From Lepus europaeus (lineage: Eukaryota; Chordata; Mammalia; Lagomorpha; Leporidae): a stretch of DNA of 64,000 nucleotides. Shown in pieces: positions 52,504-63,844 of this stretch (position 1 is the first letter of the stretch; every line of letters begins with the position of its first letter). The stretch is taken from NCBI RefSeq assembly GCF_033115175.1, contig NC_084830.1:43965409-44029408 (forward strand), in the 5' to 3' direction. Both the position numbers and the translations under genes were made by a program. Under the pieces are notes generated by a model, which was not told the origin of the DNA, did not search any database, and was given only the letters and a program-made list of their open reading frames with translations.

Positions 52504-52590
52504 AGATCTCTCTCTCTCTCTCTGCCTCTGCCTCTGCCTCTCTATAACTCTGACTTTCAAATAAATAAATAAATCCTTTAAAAAAAAAGA
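52504..52590 (+). repeat. CSINE 3' tail fragment
   Basis: Only the CT-rich end (CTGCCTCTGCCTCTGCC) and TCAAATAAATAAATAAATCC; joined directly to the L1 tail. Confidence 0.8.
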
Positions 52591-52593
52591 TAA

Positions 52594-52677
52594 GAGGTGA
52601 AAGTTCTATACACTTAACTACAAAACATTGCTAACAGAAATCAAAGAAGATACAAATAAATGGAAAGACATTCTGTA
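52594..52677 (+). repeat. L1 ORF2 fragment
   Basis: GTTCTATACACTTAACTAC, ACATTGCTAACAGAAATC and AAATAAATGGAAAGACATTC match a conserved stretch of L1 ORF2. About 84 bp only, not functional. Confidence 0.7.
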
Positions 52678-52801
52678 CCACCATCTGCTCCCTCCTAAGG
52701 TGTGCATTAGCAGGAAGCTGGATCAGAAACTCGCACAGAATCTAGGAGTAGCTGAGACTCAAACCAGTGTGCTCCAATCTGATTTTTAAAAACCTGAATC
52801 A
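52678..52801 (-). repeat. CSINE fragment near-identical to 30671-30794
   Basis: Reverse complement of the head of the element at 30.7 kb with two differences in about 122 bases, including non-SINE-looking leader ATTCAGGTTTTTAAAAATC. It sits between two L1 pieces. Confidence 0.8.
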
Positions 52802-53303
52802 AAGAAGGAGGTACCTTTCTCTGAAGGGAGGAGAGAACTTCCACTTTGACTATGACCCTGTCGGAGTAAGATCGAAGTCGGCAAACTCAAAAGGCTTCCA
52901 TAGCCCTGACAACTCATGACTAGAGCCTAGGGAGATTACTGACTCCATAAACAAGAGTGTCAAATTGTTAAGTCAACAACAGGAGTCACTGTGTACTTAC
53001 TTCTCATGTGGGATCTGTCCTTAATGGGTTGTCCAATGTGAAGTAATGCTATAACTAGTACTGAAACAGTATTTTACACTTTGTGTTTCTGTGTGGGTGC
53101 AAACTGATGAAATCTTTATTTAATATATACTAAATCGATCTTCTGTATATAAAGATAATTGAAAATGAATCTTGATGTGAATGGAATGGGAGAGGGAGTG
53201 GGAGATGGGAGGGGTGCGAGTGGGAGGGAAATTATGGGGGGGAAAGCCATTGTAATCCATAAACTGTACTTTGGAAATTTATACTTACTAAATAAAAGTT
53301 TAA
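52799..53303 (+). repeat. Second rabbit-type L1 3' end
   Basis: Starts abruptly at ATCAAAGAAGGAGGTACC, the same sequence as 51768 onward, and ends TACTAAATAAAAGTTTAA. It carries one copy of the 3' block rather than two. Confidence 0.9.
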
Positions 53304-53391
53304 TTTGCAGGAACTTTTAGTTCTTTTCATATTCCTGGAATATGAAAGAATCATAAAACAAGCAAATATATTATTATTTTATTATTAATGA

Positions 53392-53713
53392 TTTTTTAAA
53401 AGATTTTTATTTATTTATTTGAAAGAGTTACAGAGAAGCAGAGGCAGAGAGAGGTCTTCCATCCACTGATTCACTCCCCAGATGGCCACAACGGCTCAAG
53501 CTGTGCCAATCTGAAGCCAAGGACCGGGAGCTTCCTCCGGGTAGCCCATGTGGGTGCAGGGGCCCAAGCATATACCTCAGAGGATGTCTGCTATCCCAGG
53601 CCATAGCAGAGAGCCGGATCAGAAGTGGAGCATCCGGGACTTGAACCAGCACCCATATGGGATGCCAGCACTGCAGGTGGAGGCTTTATCCACTGGGCCA
53701 CAGTGCTGGTCCC
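53392..53713 (-). repeat. CSINE, full-length
   Basis: Antisense, from TTTTAAAAGATTTTTATTTA to GGGCCACAGTGCTGGTCCC. Confidence 0.92.
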
Positions 53714-54549
53714 ATGAATATATTATTACATATTTTTAAAAGAAAGCTCTTTTTTGCTTTTCAAAATACAAAAGATTTCTTTGTTTAGTGAATTTTTGAC
53801 ATTTAATGTTAAAAATTTAAAAAATCAATTCTGTCTAAAACATATTCGAAATTATTTTTTAAGATTACATAGCCTTGGTTATCAGAAGTTTTTACCATTT
53901 ATTATTGTCGGAAATGGTATGGGATTATTATTATTTTTTTCCTGGTCTCATAGTTCTGCAGTGAACACTTTCCTTAAATTAACATTCCTGGTCTGTCTCT
54001 ACTCCTCCACCTTCTGATTTGTGTCTGGGCTTCAGACCTGGGCACATGGGGCTCCATTCTTTTGGATTTCGCTTCCCTGTTGGCTCAGCTGCGTGCAGAG
54101 AGCGTGTTTCTTGTCTGCTCCTCACATAGTGGTGTTGGCGGGGCACATTCCTTCCCTGTGAGAAAAGCTGTTGGTTTTGAGCTCTTCCTGTGACCAGGCA
54201 GATAAGTTTAATTTGGGGGCACAGTGTGAGTAAGTCCACTGTGGTCACAGATCTATAGCCACGTTAGCCCGCCCAGCCTCACCAGTAACCAAAGTAAAGC
54301 TGTGATCTTCAGCTGTCTGGCCCTTGTGTCTCAGAGAGATACTTCAGGAAGTTTTTGGAGAATGCAATTAAAAGATAGCTTTATTTTGGTTTAAAATCAT
54401 TTTTGAAATCCATGCATAGCTTTTTTCATAATATGTATTTTCTATGAACTTTTTTTAAGTATCCTCATATTTCTTGGTTGGTTTTACTTTTGTTTTTAAA
54501 CACTGTCTATCTTCTTTTCTGGGGAAGAGCCTGCTTTTTTAAAAAAAAA
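53714..54549. other. Non-coding, nothing recognised
   Basis: AT-rich then mixed unique DNA; no gene features. Confidence 0.4.
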
Positions 54550-54612
54550 CAACAAAAGTTTTTATTTATTTTCATTTTATTTGAAAGACAGGGAAATAAA
54601 GAGAGAGAGGAG

Positions 54613-54655
<43 letters not shown>

Positions 54656-54800
54656 TTCCATCTGCTAGTTCATTTTCTAATGCCCAAAACAGCCCGGGCA
54701 GGGCCAGGTTGAAGCCAGGAGGCTGGAACTCCCTCTGGGTCTCCCACAAGGATGGCAGGGACCCAAGTACTTGAGCCATCACTTGCTGCCTCCCAGGGTA
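54550..54800 (-). repeat. Old CSINE, 5' part missing
   Basis: Antisense: TTATTTATTTTCATTTTATT, (GA)n at 54617-54650, GGGTCTCCCACAAGGATGGC, TTGCTGCCTCCCAGGGTAC. Confidence 0.8.
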
Positions 54801-56384
54801 CAGAGAAGGCACTCCAAGCAGCATCTTAACTGTTATCTTAAACACCTACCTTCTCAGTTGGAAAGGGGAAAACGGTGCTTATTTTTCTAAGACTTAGCAA
54901 ATTCTTAATAATGTTTCTCTATAGCTCATCTTTTTACACCAAGAGAATTATTTTGGTCATTATTACAAGAATAGTGAGCACTACTACACATAGTAATAAA
55001 TATGAATAATTTAATATTACATGTTATTCTTCATTTTTTTGTTTATTAGGCTCATTAAAAACATATGCCTGATAATACAATCTGGAAGGTAGGAAAAAAC
55101 TAGGATAAATACTCTAATAAGACCACAACTCAAAATATACCGAAACTACTGTTACAGCATATTTCTTTTTAGAACACTTTCTCGGAGTAGCACACTCCTG
55201 TAGCTGCCTTAGTGATTCTGGAAGGGCGGCTGCTGCTAATGTATCATTGGTTACTCCAAGGGCACAGTCTTGCCTTAGCAATCAGCTGTGGTCCACCTAG
55301 TTTTTCAAAACCTAAGAAGCTTTTTTTTTTTCCTTAGAATTTCAGGAAGACAAGAAGGTAACTTATTGAGAATGACCAAACCCACTTTGTGCAGAGAACC
55401 AATACAAGTTATACGCAACAAACTACAAAGAAATGTACAGTGGAGTCTGAATCCAGTCCTAGTTCGTCCCTGCACAAGAACTGCTGATACATTTTGCTAG
55501 CATATTCCCCCTCCAGCTGCCCCAAAAATTTCTGGCTGTCTGCTGTGTGTGGGCTCGTTGGGAACTCTGTGATGCCACAGCTGCTTCCTTGCTGAATGCA
55601 ATGGCTGACCACTAAGTCCCTCCGGTGGGTTCGGTTTGCATCTGTGTCACCCTCCAGGCTGCAATCCTTTTGGCTGGTTCGTTTTCTCTTGGGCACTGTA
55701 ACCATGGCAAAGACATCTTAAATGCCTTTTGGTGGAAAGACTTCATTTCCTCTGGAGTGAACGTTGAAGGATACTCTCGCGGGCAGGATGTAGACTGTGC
55801 TGAACACTTCCTGGGTGGTATCAATTTAACACTGCCTCTCCTACAACCCAGCGGCAACTCAGAGGGACTGGTGATTAATCACGCAGTCATGGAGGCAACA
55901 TGTTTAGAGAACTTGATTTTAAACGAGTTATAAATGATGTATGACATATACCCAGTGAAAGGTTTCTCCTAAAATTATTCCTCAGAAGAGAGTCATCACA
56001 TGTCCAAATCCTTGTAAAGTCTATCATGTGAAAGAAGGCTATTTCTCCATTATTTTATTTTGAATGAGAACATATTGTTTGTGGAAGATATTTCAGCTTA
56101 AAAAAAACTTCAGCCAATGCTAGTTTTCCATGTTTACTGAGGTCATCTGTTATAATATTTAGAAGTTACTAAAAACCAATATGGAGTTAATGATTCATTC
56201 CTGAGGTTATGACTACATAATTCTAAGTTTTGGCTATATTTTTAAGTCTTTTAAAGATTGTTTTAAAGAGCGTGATTACTTTAATGAATATTCCAAATGC
56301 ATACCTGTGTGGCAAATTTTAACAGTAATTTATTTAACAATTCAACAAAAGGACAAATAACCCAATTTAAAATTGGTAAACTTT
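54801..56384. other. Non-coding, no gene recognised
   Basis: A 1.6-kb SINE-free gap. The part 55.30-55.95 kb is of balanced composition and unique, a candidate for conservation testing. Confidence 0.4.
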
Positions 56385-56790
56385 GGCAGCTCATGTAAAG
56401 AGCCTCGAGTGATCACTGACATTATAAATTAGAGTGTCAATTGTTAAATCAACAACAGGAGTCACTGTGCACTTACTCCCCATGTAGGATCTCTGTCCTT
56501 AATAAGTTGTACTATCAGAATTAACTGTAAAACTTGTTCCCAAACAGTACTTTATACTTTGTACGTTTGTGTGGGTGCAAATTGTGGAAAACTTTACTTA
56601 GTATAGAGTTGGTCTTCTGCATATAAAGTTAATTAAAAATGAATCTTACTGAAGAATGGGATAGGAGAGGGAATAAGAGGTGGGACAGGAGTGGGGGTGG
56701 GAGGGTGGGTATAGGGGGAAGAATCGCTATATTCCTAAAGCTGTACCTATGAAATTTGTATTCATTAAATAAAAGCTTTCTTTAAAAAAA
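56385..56790 (+). repeat. Older rabbit L1 3' end
   Basis: ACAACAGGAGTCACTGTGC, CATGTAGGATCTCTGTCC, CTTCTGCATATAAAG and TTCATTAAATAAAAGC are shared with the L1s at 51-53 kb but with more differences and without the internal duplication. Confidence 0.85.
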
Positions 56791-57810
56791 TGGGTGAAGA
56801 GTCTGAATCAACATTTCTCCAATCAACATTTCTCTGAACTGCTGGATGGAAGATCTCTGTGTCTCTCTGCCTTTCAAATAAAATGAAAATAAATACATAA
56901 AAAATGTTAAAAGATTCCTTATTGGAAAAATAAAGAGGATCTTATTTTTAATAATTTTAGAATAATATAATAAAGAGGATCTTTATTTTAGGGATACATA
57001 TTAAAAGGTGTACAAGCGACCAATAAACACATGAAAAGATGATCAGCATCGTTAGTCAGAGAAGTACAAATCCAAACTACTCCAATATAGCATTTCATAC
57101 CCACTAGGAAAGCTAGAACAGCCACAACAGAAAAATCAGGTAACAACAAGTGTTGCTAAGAATGTGGAGAAATTGGAATTCTCATATGTGGCTAATGAGT
57201 AAAGTGGTATAGCTGCTTGGGAAAAGTCTGGCAGTTCCTCAAACAATTAAACAGAATTGCCGTACGACCCAGCGATTCTACTCCAGGTATATACCCAAGC
57301 AAAATGAAAACATATGTCCCCAGAGAAACTTGTGCATGAATATTTATGGCAGCTTTATTCACTAGAGACAAATGGTGGGAACAACAACCCAAGTGTCCAT
57401 CAACTGATGGATGGCTAAAGATGTTGTACAGTGGAATATTATTTGGTGATAGAAAGGAATGAAGTACTAACACATGTTGCATCACGGATGAACCTTGAAA
57501 ACACACACTAAGTGAAGAAAAGTCAGTAACAAAAGACCATGTAATACACAATGTAATCCAATTTGTTTGAAAGACCAGAGCAGAGGAATCTATAGAACAG
57601 TGGGTGGTGGTTGCGTAGGGCAGAGGGAGGGAGGGAGGATATACAGAAATGATAGTGAAAGGACACCGGGATTTCTTTTTTAGACAATGAACATGTTCAA
57701 AAGTGAGTATGCTGATAGTAGCATACATCTATACTAAAAAACATTGGGTTCTACACTTTAAATTGGTGAATTGCAGGGTATGCGAATTTTATTGAAAAAA
57801 TTCAATTATC
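56791..57810 (+). repeat. Old L1M 3' part, interrupted
   Basis: Sense L1 ORF2 end and 3' UTR: ATGGGTGAAGAGTCTGAATC, GCATCGTTAGTCAGAGAAG, TACGACCCAGCGATTCTACT, GCAGCTTTATTCACTAGAG, AAGTGTCCATCAACTGATGG. It is broken at 56836-57002 by a duplicated segment. No intact frame. Confidence 0.85.
56836..57002 (+). repeat. Direct duplicate of 58369-58525 inside L1
   Basis: GAACTGCTGGATGGAAGATC through GGGATACATATT, over 90% the same as 58369-58525 by eye except for an indel of about 10 bp. Flanked on the left by a doubled AATCAACATTTCTC. Confidence 0.85.
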
Positions 57811-58368
57811 TATCAAAAAACCATGATTATCTACTGGAAGAAAGGTCAATTCCAGTGATAGTTTACATTTGGTTCTTTGTTAATTGCAACAAAATTTCCA
57901 GGGCCAAGAGCATAATAGAAAACCAGTATATCATAAATAAAACAAAACTAACACACACATACACATTAGATCAATGTTGATCAATATTAAAACAAATACA
58001 TCTACAAAATAAATAATGAAGCATTTATTCTGCCTTTCCTAAAGATTATACCTTTGTATAATTTAAAGTTTATGAGATATGTGGAAACCAAAAAAATGGA
58101 TTTCAAAGATGTAGAGAGTAGAGTAGCCATCGCTAAAGGCTAAGGGAAGTAAGGCGTGGGAAGGAGGGAGGGAGTTGAGTAATGGGTGCCAAAGTGCAGT
58201 CAGATGGGAGGGATGAGCTCCAATGTTCCACAGTACGGTAGGGTGACTCTAGTTTGCAACAACTTGTTATGTATTTTATACATAACTGGAAAAGTTTGAA
58301 CACAGAAAGAGAAAAATGCAGCAGTGGGGGTTGTGCTTCAGTTGGTCCAGCCCCAACATTTGGGTAGT
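57811..58368. other. Non-coding, AT-rich
   Basis: May include more of the old L1 3' UTR; nothing else recognised. Confidence 0.35.
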
Positions 58369-58525
58369 GAACTGCTGGATGGAAGATCTCTGTGTCTCTC
58401 TGCATTTCAAATAAAATGACAATAAATACATAAAAAATGTTAAAAGACACCTTATTGGAAAAATAAAGAGGATCTTATTTTATAATAATATAATAAGGAG
58501 GATCTTTAATTTAGGGATACATATT
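58369..58525 (+). repeat. SINE tail segment, partner of 56836-57002
   Basis: Preceded by more CSINE-like sequence (CAACATTTGGGTAGTGAACT), so this is probably the source and the copy in the L1 the derivative. Confidence 0.8.
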
Positions 58526-59480
58526 GGAATATTTGGATGAAGTCACTTAATGGCTGGAATTTGCTTACAAACACGAGGGAGAAGGTAGAGGATTATAAAC
58601 AAAACAATGGTCATGAGTTGACAATAATTGTTAAGGGTTCTATATACTTTTGATTATGTTTGAAATTTTCTGTCATAGGATTTTTTTTTAAAGAAGAAAA
58701 ATGCACTATGTTCCAAGTAATTCACACAGAGGCAAAGATGAGGTGGCTTGGAAGACTGGAAGTCAGCATCTCCCTGGAGATGAGGGAAGACAGTGATGTC
58801 AAACCTGCCTGTGAAGAGCTTCAGTTGATTTTTTTTTTCATGAAATGTGGGAGCATCAAAAAGCAATTTTTAAAAATGGCATATTTTCTATACATGTGAT
58901 TTGGTACATTTGAAACTAAATTAGCAAGTTAAATATTATTATAAGAAAGTTGAATATTTCATCATGGTTGCTCAAAGTTTACATATTCCTGTTTTCTACT
59001 GCCTACTCTTAAGAAACCAATTGCTTAAACATTTTCATTAGGATAATTTGGGGTTGGAGAGTAGTCAAAGTTGCTTTATATTCAAGCATATATAATATAA
59101 ACCATCCTTCAATAATGTGAGCAATTATTCAATGCTTTTCATGCTGTAGCCTAGCCATTTCCTCCAGTTACCGTGAAGTTGCAGTAAGCATAATCATAGT
59201 GGCTGTACAGTATGAGCAATGGATCTGCTAGAGTTATTTTTAGACATTTGTCTGCACCTTGGTTTTCACCATTATAAATGATGCTGACATAAAGTATTTT
59301 GACAGAAAAGCAATTTTTAAAAGTTTATCTTCTTACAATAGAGCTCCTGAAACAGAATTACAAGATAAAAGCATGTAAATAGTTTAAGGTTCTTGGTAGC
59401 TGCCAAATTATTTTTGGTAAGGATTTTCTTTTCTTTTTTAAACCATTTAATGCTTTCACCATTAAAACATAAAAAGACCA
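58526..59480. other. Non-coding, AT-rich, nothing recognised
   Basis: No gene or repeat recognised. Confidence 0.4.
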
Positions 59481-59481
59481 A

Positions 59482-59762
59482 CTTGGGGACAAGTGTTGTG
59501 GTGCAGCCAGTTAAGCCGTCATATCAGAGTGCCGGTTTGAGTCCCAGCAGCAACAATTTCCATCCAGCTCCCTGTTAAAGTGTCCGAGAAGGCACTGAGG
59601 ATGGCTCAAGTATTTGGGCCCTTGCTATCCCCATGGGAAACCCAGATGGCTGAAGTCGGACCCAAAATTGGCCATTGTAGCCATGTGGGGAGTGAACCAG
59701 CAGATGGAAAATATTTCTTTCTCTCTCTCTTTCTCTGTCGCTCTGCCTTTAAAATTTTTTTA
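59482..59762 (+). repeat. CSINE, shortened
   Basis: Sense: GGGGACAAGTGTTGTGGTGC to TCTGCCTTTAAAATTTTTT, with an internal deletion near GGCTGAAGTCGG. Confidence 0.88.
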
Positions 59763-59999
59763 AAGGCCAACTTCCCCATCAGCATTATTCATTCAATGAA
59801 ATTATTTAATTATATTATTTTAAAATAGGAAAAAAGCACATCCCATTTGTTTTTTATCTGCTTACTTAATAAGGTAGACCCTTTTCCCTACTTGTTTATT
59901 TGATTCCAATTCTGTTCATTGTCAATTGGTATCATTCACGCTATTTATCTACTGGAGAACACAGTGCTTATCTTACTGATATGCGTCAGTTATGTATTC

Positions 60000-60230
60000 C
60001 ATGCAGATAAATACATAAATTTATTTAACTAGTTAATTAAGCTTTTACTGCCACGCTGGCTCAGGGGCTACAGTGATATCAAAGTAATCCCCATCTCTGC
60101 TCCGGTGGAGCTTACCCTTACCGGAGAGAGAAACACTAAGCGGTGATACGTATGTGTGATTCATTTGGTAAAATGCCGTGAAGGAAAGCCCAGGGTGCAG
60201 GGGGAAAGCAGAAAAAGTAGAAACTTCAAG
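60000..60230. repeat. L2-like fragment
   Basis: GGGCTACAGTGATATCAAAG, GCTCCGGTGGAGCTTACCC and GAGAGAGAAACACTAAGC follow an old L2 3' region. Confidence 0.5.
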
Positions 60231-61115
60231 TCCTGGAAGTGGATGACTTCACTTAGGGAGAGCGAAAGTTCACCGAGAGGTCAGGGCTCAGCGCGCTGAC
60301 GTGCTGAGGTCAGGTGGAGGAGCAATGGCAGACACAGGAGGGTGAGATGGAACGGCCAGAGAAGTCGGGGGAAGCCCAGGGGAGGATGGCATCACGCAAG
60401 CCCGGAGGACAGGGAGTGCTCAGCGGACTGGAATGCTTCTGGAACCTTCCTGGGACGGCCAAACGTCCGCAGAGCACAGGCGGGGCGCATCCTTTGGAGA
60501 AGGGGCAGCCTTGACCCTTTGTCCTCGGACTGCCCATTCTTTCCCAGCTTGCCTATTAATGATTTATTTGACTCCCAGCAGTTTCACATTTCTATGGAGG
60601 GATCAGCCCTACTTTGAAAGGCTGAGGCTTTCGGACAACTGAGAAGCTCTCGCAGGACACAGAAAGCTGCCCTGCCCTCCCCAGCTGCCTCCAGCCCAGG
60701 CCGCTGCGGCTTGGGTCATCCCAAGGGAGCCAGCGTGGAATGAGGCCGCCAGGAGGGAGCAGGTGGGCACGGCCCACACATCGCAGCAGCGACCAGATCT
60801 GCCCTGTGAGCTACCTGGGAATGGAATTTCAGCTGGGAACCCCTGCTGCTCCTGCACCCGCCACAGCTAGTGGTTGCCAGGGAAGGGCTGCGGCAGGCAG
60901 GCCGGACAGCAGTGGAGAGCCGGGCTGCGCCTCCAGGCTCCCAGCTCACCCTCCCTGGTGTTCTCCTTCTCCTCAACCAATGAGATCTGAGCCTACTTGC
61001 AAATCTGTAAAGCCACTGAGAAACTGAAAATGTGAAATGGCACCATTTGCAGCGGGATGCCGAAGCAGCCTGGAGCATGGAGAGCTGTGGTTAGCAAAGG
61101 GTTATGGTGAATGAC
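60231..61115. other. Non-coding, moderately GC-rich
   Basis: 60.23-61.08 kb is GC-richer than its surroundings with overlapping ORFs on both strands that show no domain. Could include more L2. Confidence 0.4.
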
Positions 61116-61119
61116 AAAA

Positions 61120-61290
61120 GCATAGGGACTTTAGGTGTGGTATCTCACTTAATCCTCACGCTAATCCTATGATGGAGGAAGCGTTCTACCCATTTTACAA
61201 ACAAACAAACAGAGGCTTAGAGAGTTAACAACGCTCCTAAAATCACATCAGTAAGCTGATGATTCTATTCTAGGTTTCTCTCCCACGGGT
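61120..61290 (-). repeat. MIR
   Basis: Reversed MIR: TATCTCACTTAATCCTCAC, CTAATCCTATGATGGAGG, CCCATTTTACAAAC and GAGGCTTAGAGAGTTAAC. Confidence 0.85.
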
Positions 61291-61465
61291 CCAAATTTTC
61301 ACTGCTATGGCTGAGAGAAAATTATCCCAGAATGGCTCATCTCTTTGTGATTAAAGATGATAGTTATGAGTAGCATATTCTTCATGACAGCTCAGTAAAA
61401 TTTATGACAGTGCTAAATGAAAAAGCAGAATATGGAACTATGGCAACATTAAGGAAACACGTGAC

Positions 61466-61772
61466 AGTGCTGGTCGTTTGGCCTGGTGGTTTAGACACTG
61501 CTTGGGATGCTTGCATCCCATATAGAGTCCCTGAGTTCAAGTCCTAGATCCTCCACTTCTGATTCTAGCTTCCTGCTAATGTGCACCTTGGAAGGCGGCA
61601 GTGATGCACCAATTGGTGGAGCCTCTGCCCCCCTGTGTGGGAGACACAGATTGAGTTCCTTGTTCATGGCTTTGACCTGAACCAGCTCTGGCTGTTGTCG
61701 GCATTTGGGGGAGTGAACCAGTGAGGAGAGTACGTTCTGTCTGTCTCTTTCTCTCTTCTTTTAAAATAATTT
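61466..61772 (+). repeat. Old CSINE subfamily
   Basis: Sense: GTGCTGGTCGTTTGGCCTGG, GAGTCCCTGAGTTCAAGTCC, TGCTAATGTGCACCTTGG; ends in the CT-rich segment against the next element. Confidence 0.82.
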
Positions 61773-61774
61773 TT

Positions 61775-61818
61775 TAAATATTTATTTGAAAGGCAGTTAC
61801 AAAGAGGCAGAGGCAGAG

Positions 61819-61856
<38 letters not shown>

Positions 61857-62116
61857 CTTCCATCCACTGGTTCATTCCCCCCAATTGGCCGCAACAGCCG
61901 GAGTTGAGTTGATCCAAAGCCAGGAGCCAGGAGCTTCTTCCAGGTCTCCCACGAAGGTGCAGGGGCCCAAGGACATGAGCCATCTTCCACTGCTTTTCCA
62001 GGCCACAGCAGAGAGCTGGATCAGAAATAGAGCAGCCAGGACTCAAACCAGTGCTCATATGAGATGTTGGCACTATAGGCAGCGGCTTTACCTGTTATAC
62101 CACAGCGCCAGCCCTT
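61775..62116 (-). repeat. CSINE, full-length
   Basis: Antisense, AAATATTTATTTGAAAGGC to TACCACAGCGCCAGCCC; abuts the previous sense copy tail to tail. TTGAAATAATTTTTTAAAA after it repeats AAAATAATTTTTTAAA before it. Confidence 0.93.
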
Positions 62117-62317
62117 GAAATAATTTTTTAAAATAAATAGCACATGAGAAAACAGCAGAAAACAATTTAAATTCTGTGTGCAATAGAAACATATTGTGTA
62201 CCTTAAATATGTACAATTTTTACTTATTAATAATACCTCAGTAAAGATGTGTGTGGTGGGAGAATTATGTGTGTGTGATGGGATTCTGGCTGATTTTATC
62301 TTATTTTACTTTTTAAT

Positions 62318-62530
62318 TTTTATTTATTTATTTGAAACAGTTACAGAGAGAGAGAGAGAGAGAGGTCTTCCATTTGCTGGTTCACTCCCTAGATGGCTGC
62401 AATGGCTGGAACTGAGCTTATCTGAAGCCAGGAGCCAAGAGCTTCTTCTGGGTCTCACACCTGGGTGCAGAGGCCCAAGGACTTGGGCCATCCTCTGCTG
62501 CTTCCCCAGGCACATTAGCAGGGAGCTCCA
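62318..62530 (-). repeat. CSINE, 5' part missing
   Basis: Antisense, TTTATTTATTTATTTGAAAC to CACATTAGCAGGGAGCTCCA; the part bearing the 5' end is absent. Confidence 0.88.
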
Positions 62531-62789
62531 TTTTATATTCTTCTCTACATATGGCCCTTTGGGTAATGTTAAATTTGACACTTAAAAAAAATACACACCA
62601 GACTGGAAATCAAGGAAAGCAGCTTTTGGCCAGCAGGTCGTTTTGCTAACTCAGCTTTTCCTGTAGAAACTTACATTACTAACCAACATGTATTGAGCAA
62701 CTGCTGTGTTCTAGGCAAATGAAGGCCTAGAGAATTAGTGCAAATTAGTGCCTGAGAAGAGGCGCAGGGAAGGCAGCAGATTGCTCGGT

Positions 62790-62975
62790 GAGACCTGGCT
62801 TCATCCTGGCTTCCGTCTCAGGAGTTAATTGGGTGCAGGAAAGTTACCGTCTCAGGGTCTCAGGGTCTCAGTAATTTCAACCCTTCACAGGGTTCTTGTG
62901 AGGAGTAAAGGTGATTATGCCCCCAAGCTTTTGGCACAGAACGAAGTATTGATAAACGGTAACTATTATTAAACA
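62790..62975 (+). repeat. MIR, with a short tandem repeat
   Basis: Sense MIR 3' half (CACAGGGTTCTTGTGAGG, GGCACAGAACGAAG). Inside, GTCTCAGG is repeated in tandem near 62850. Confidence 0.7.
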
Positions 62976-63488
62976 CCTTGCAAAAGGTTTTGCCAATTGG
63001 GATGAGGCAAAATCAGAGTTCAGTCCTAGGGCAGGATGAGGGCGCAGTCTGGACTCCTCCTCCCTCAAGGTGCTTTCTGAAGGACTCTCTGGCTGTCTCT
63101 GGCCTGTCCTACAGATCTAACAGTTCGTGATCTGCGCGTTTCCAGCTCTGCTTTTGAACGATAGCCGAAAAACAAAGTCTGTATATTCTACGTCTTTCTA
63201 TTTATCAATGTGTCCTTGGCTAAAGGCCATGGATTCAAGGGCCAGCACCTCATCTGTCTGCATCCGTGAGATGTGTGGGTGAGCACACTCTATCCAGTTG
63301 CTTCTAGAAAGCACCCTGTGGGTGTGTCCCAGGACATGGGAGAGGGGACCAGTCCGCCGGCTGGAGATTTTGCCACTGGCTGTGGCTCGGCATGTCAGAA
63401 TGAAGTGAGGTACTACACACGTGACTCTGCAGCCGCCAAGATTTGGATTAATCACACATCAAAAGAAACTCTTTTATCCTTTTTTTAA
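62976..63488. other. Non-coding, nothing recognised
   Basis: Unique DNA. No gene features. Confidence 0.4.
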
Positions 63489-63489
63489 A

Positions 63490-63822
63490 TTAAATTTTTA
63501 AAAAATTATTATTTATTTTCATTTTATTTGAAAGGCAGAGAAACACACACACATACAGAGAAAGAGACAGAGGAGACAAAGAGAGATAGAGTCAGACAGA
63601 CTAAGGTGAGAGCTTTTCCATCTGCTGGTTTATTCCCCAAATGCCCACAACTGCCAGGGCTAAGGCAGGCCTGGAACTACATCCAGGTCACCCACCTGTG
63701 TGGCAGGGACCCAAGCACTTGGGCCATCACCTGCTGCCTCCCAGGGTGTGAATTAGCAGGAAGTAGAACTCTGAGATGAGACGCAGGTGTCCCAATGATG
63801 ACTGCACCACACATCTGCCCCC
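63490..63822 (-). repeat. Old CSINE subfamily
   Basis: Antisense: ATTTATTTTCATTTTATTTG, ACCTGCTGCCTCCCAGGG, GCACCACACATCTGCCCCC. Confidence 0.85.
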
Positions 63823-63844
63823 TTGTCTTCTTTAAAATGTTTTG

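Noticed and set aside
57192..57728. 178-codon minus-strand ORF
   Set aside because: It is the antisense of an old L1 fragment.
60231..61078. GC-richer block with overlapping ORFs as a possible gene
   Set aside because: No start/splice context, no domain, frames conflict on both strands; part is likely an L2 relic.
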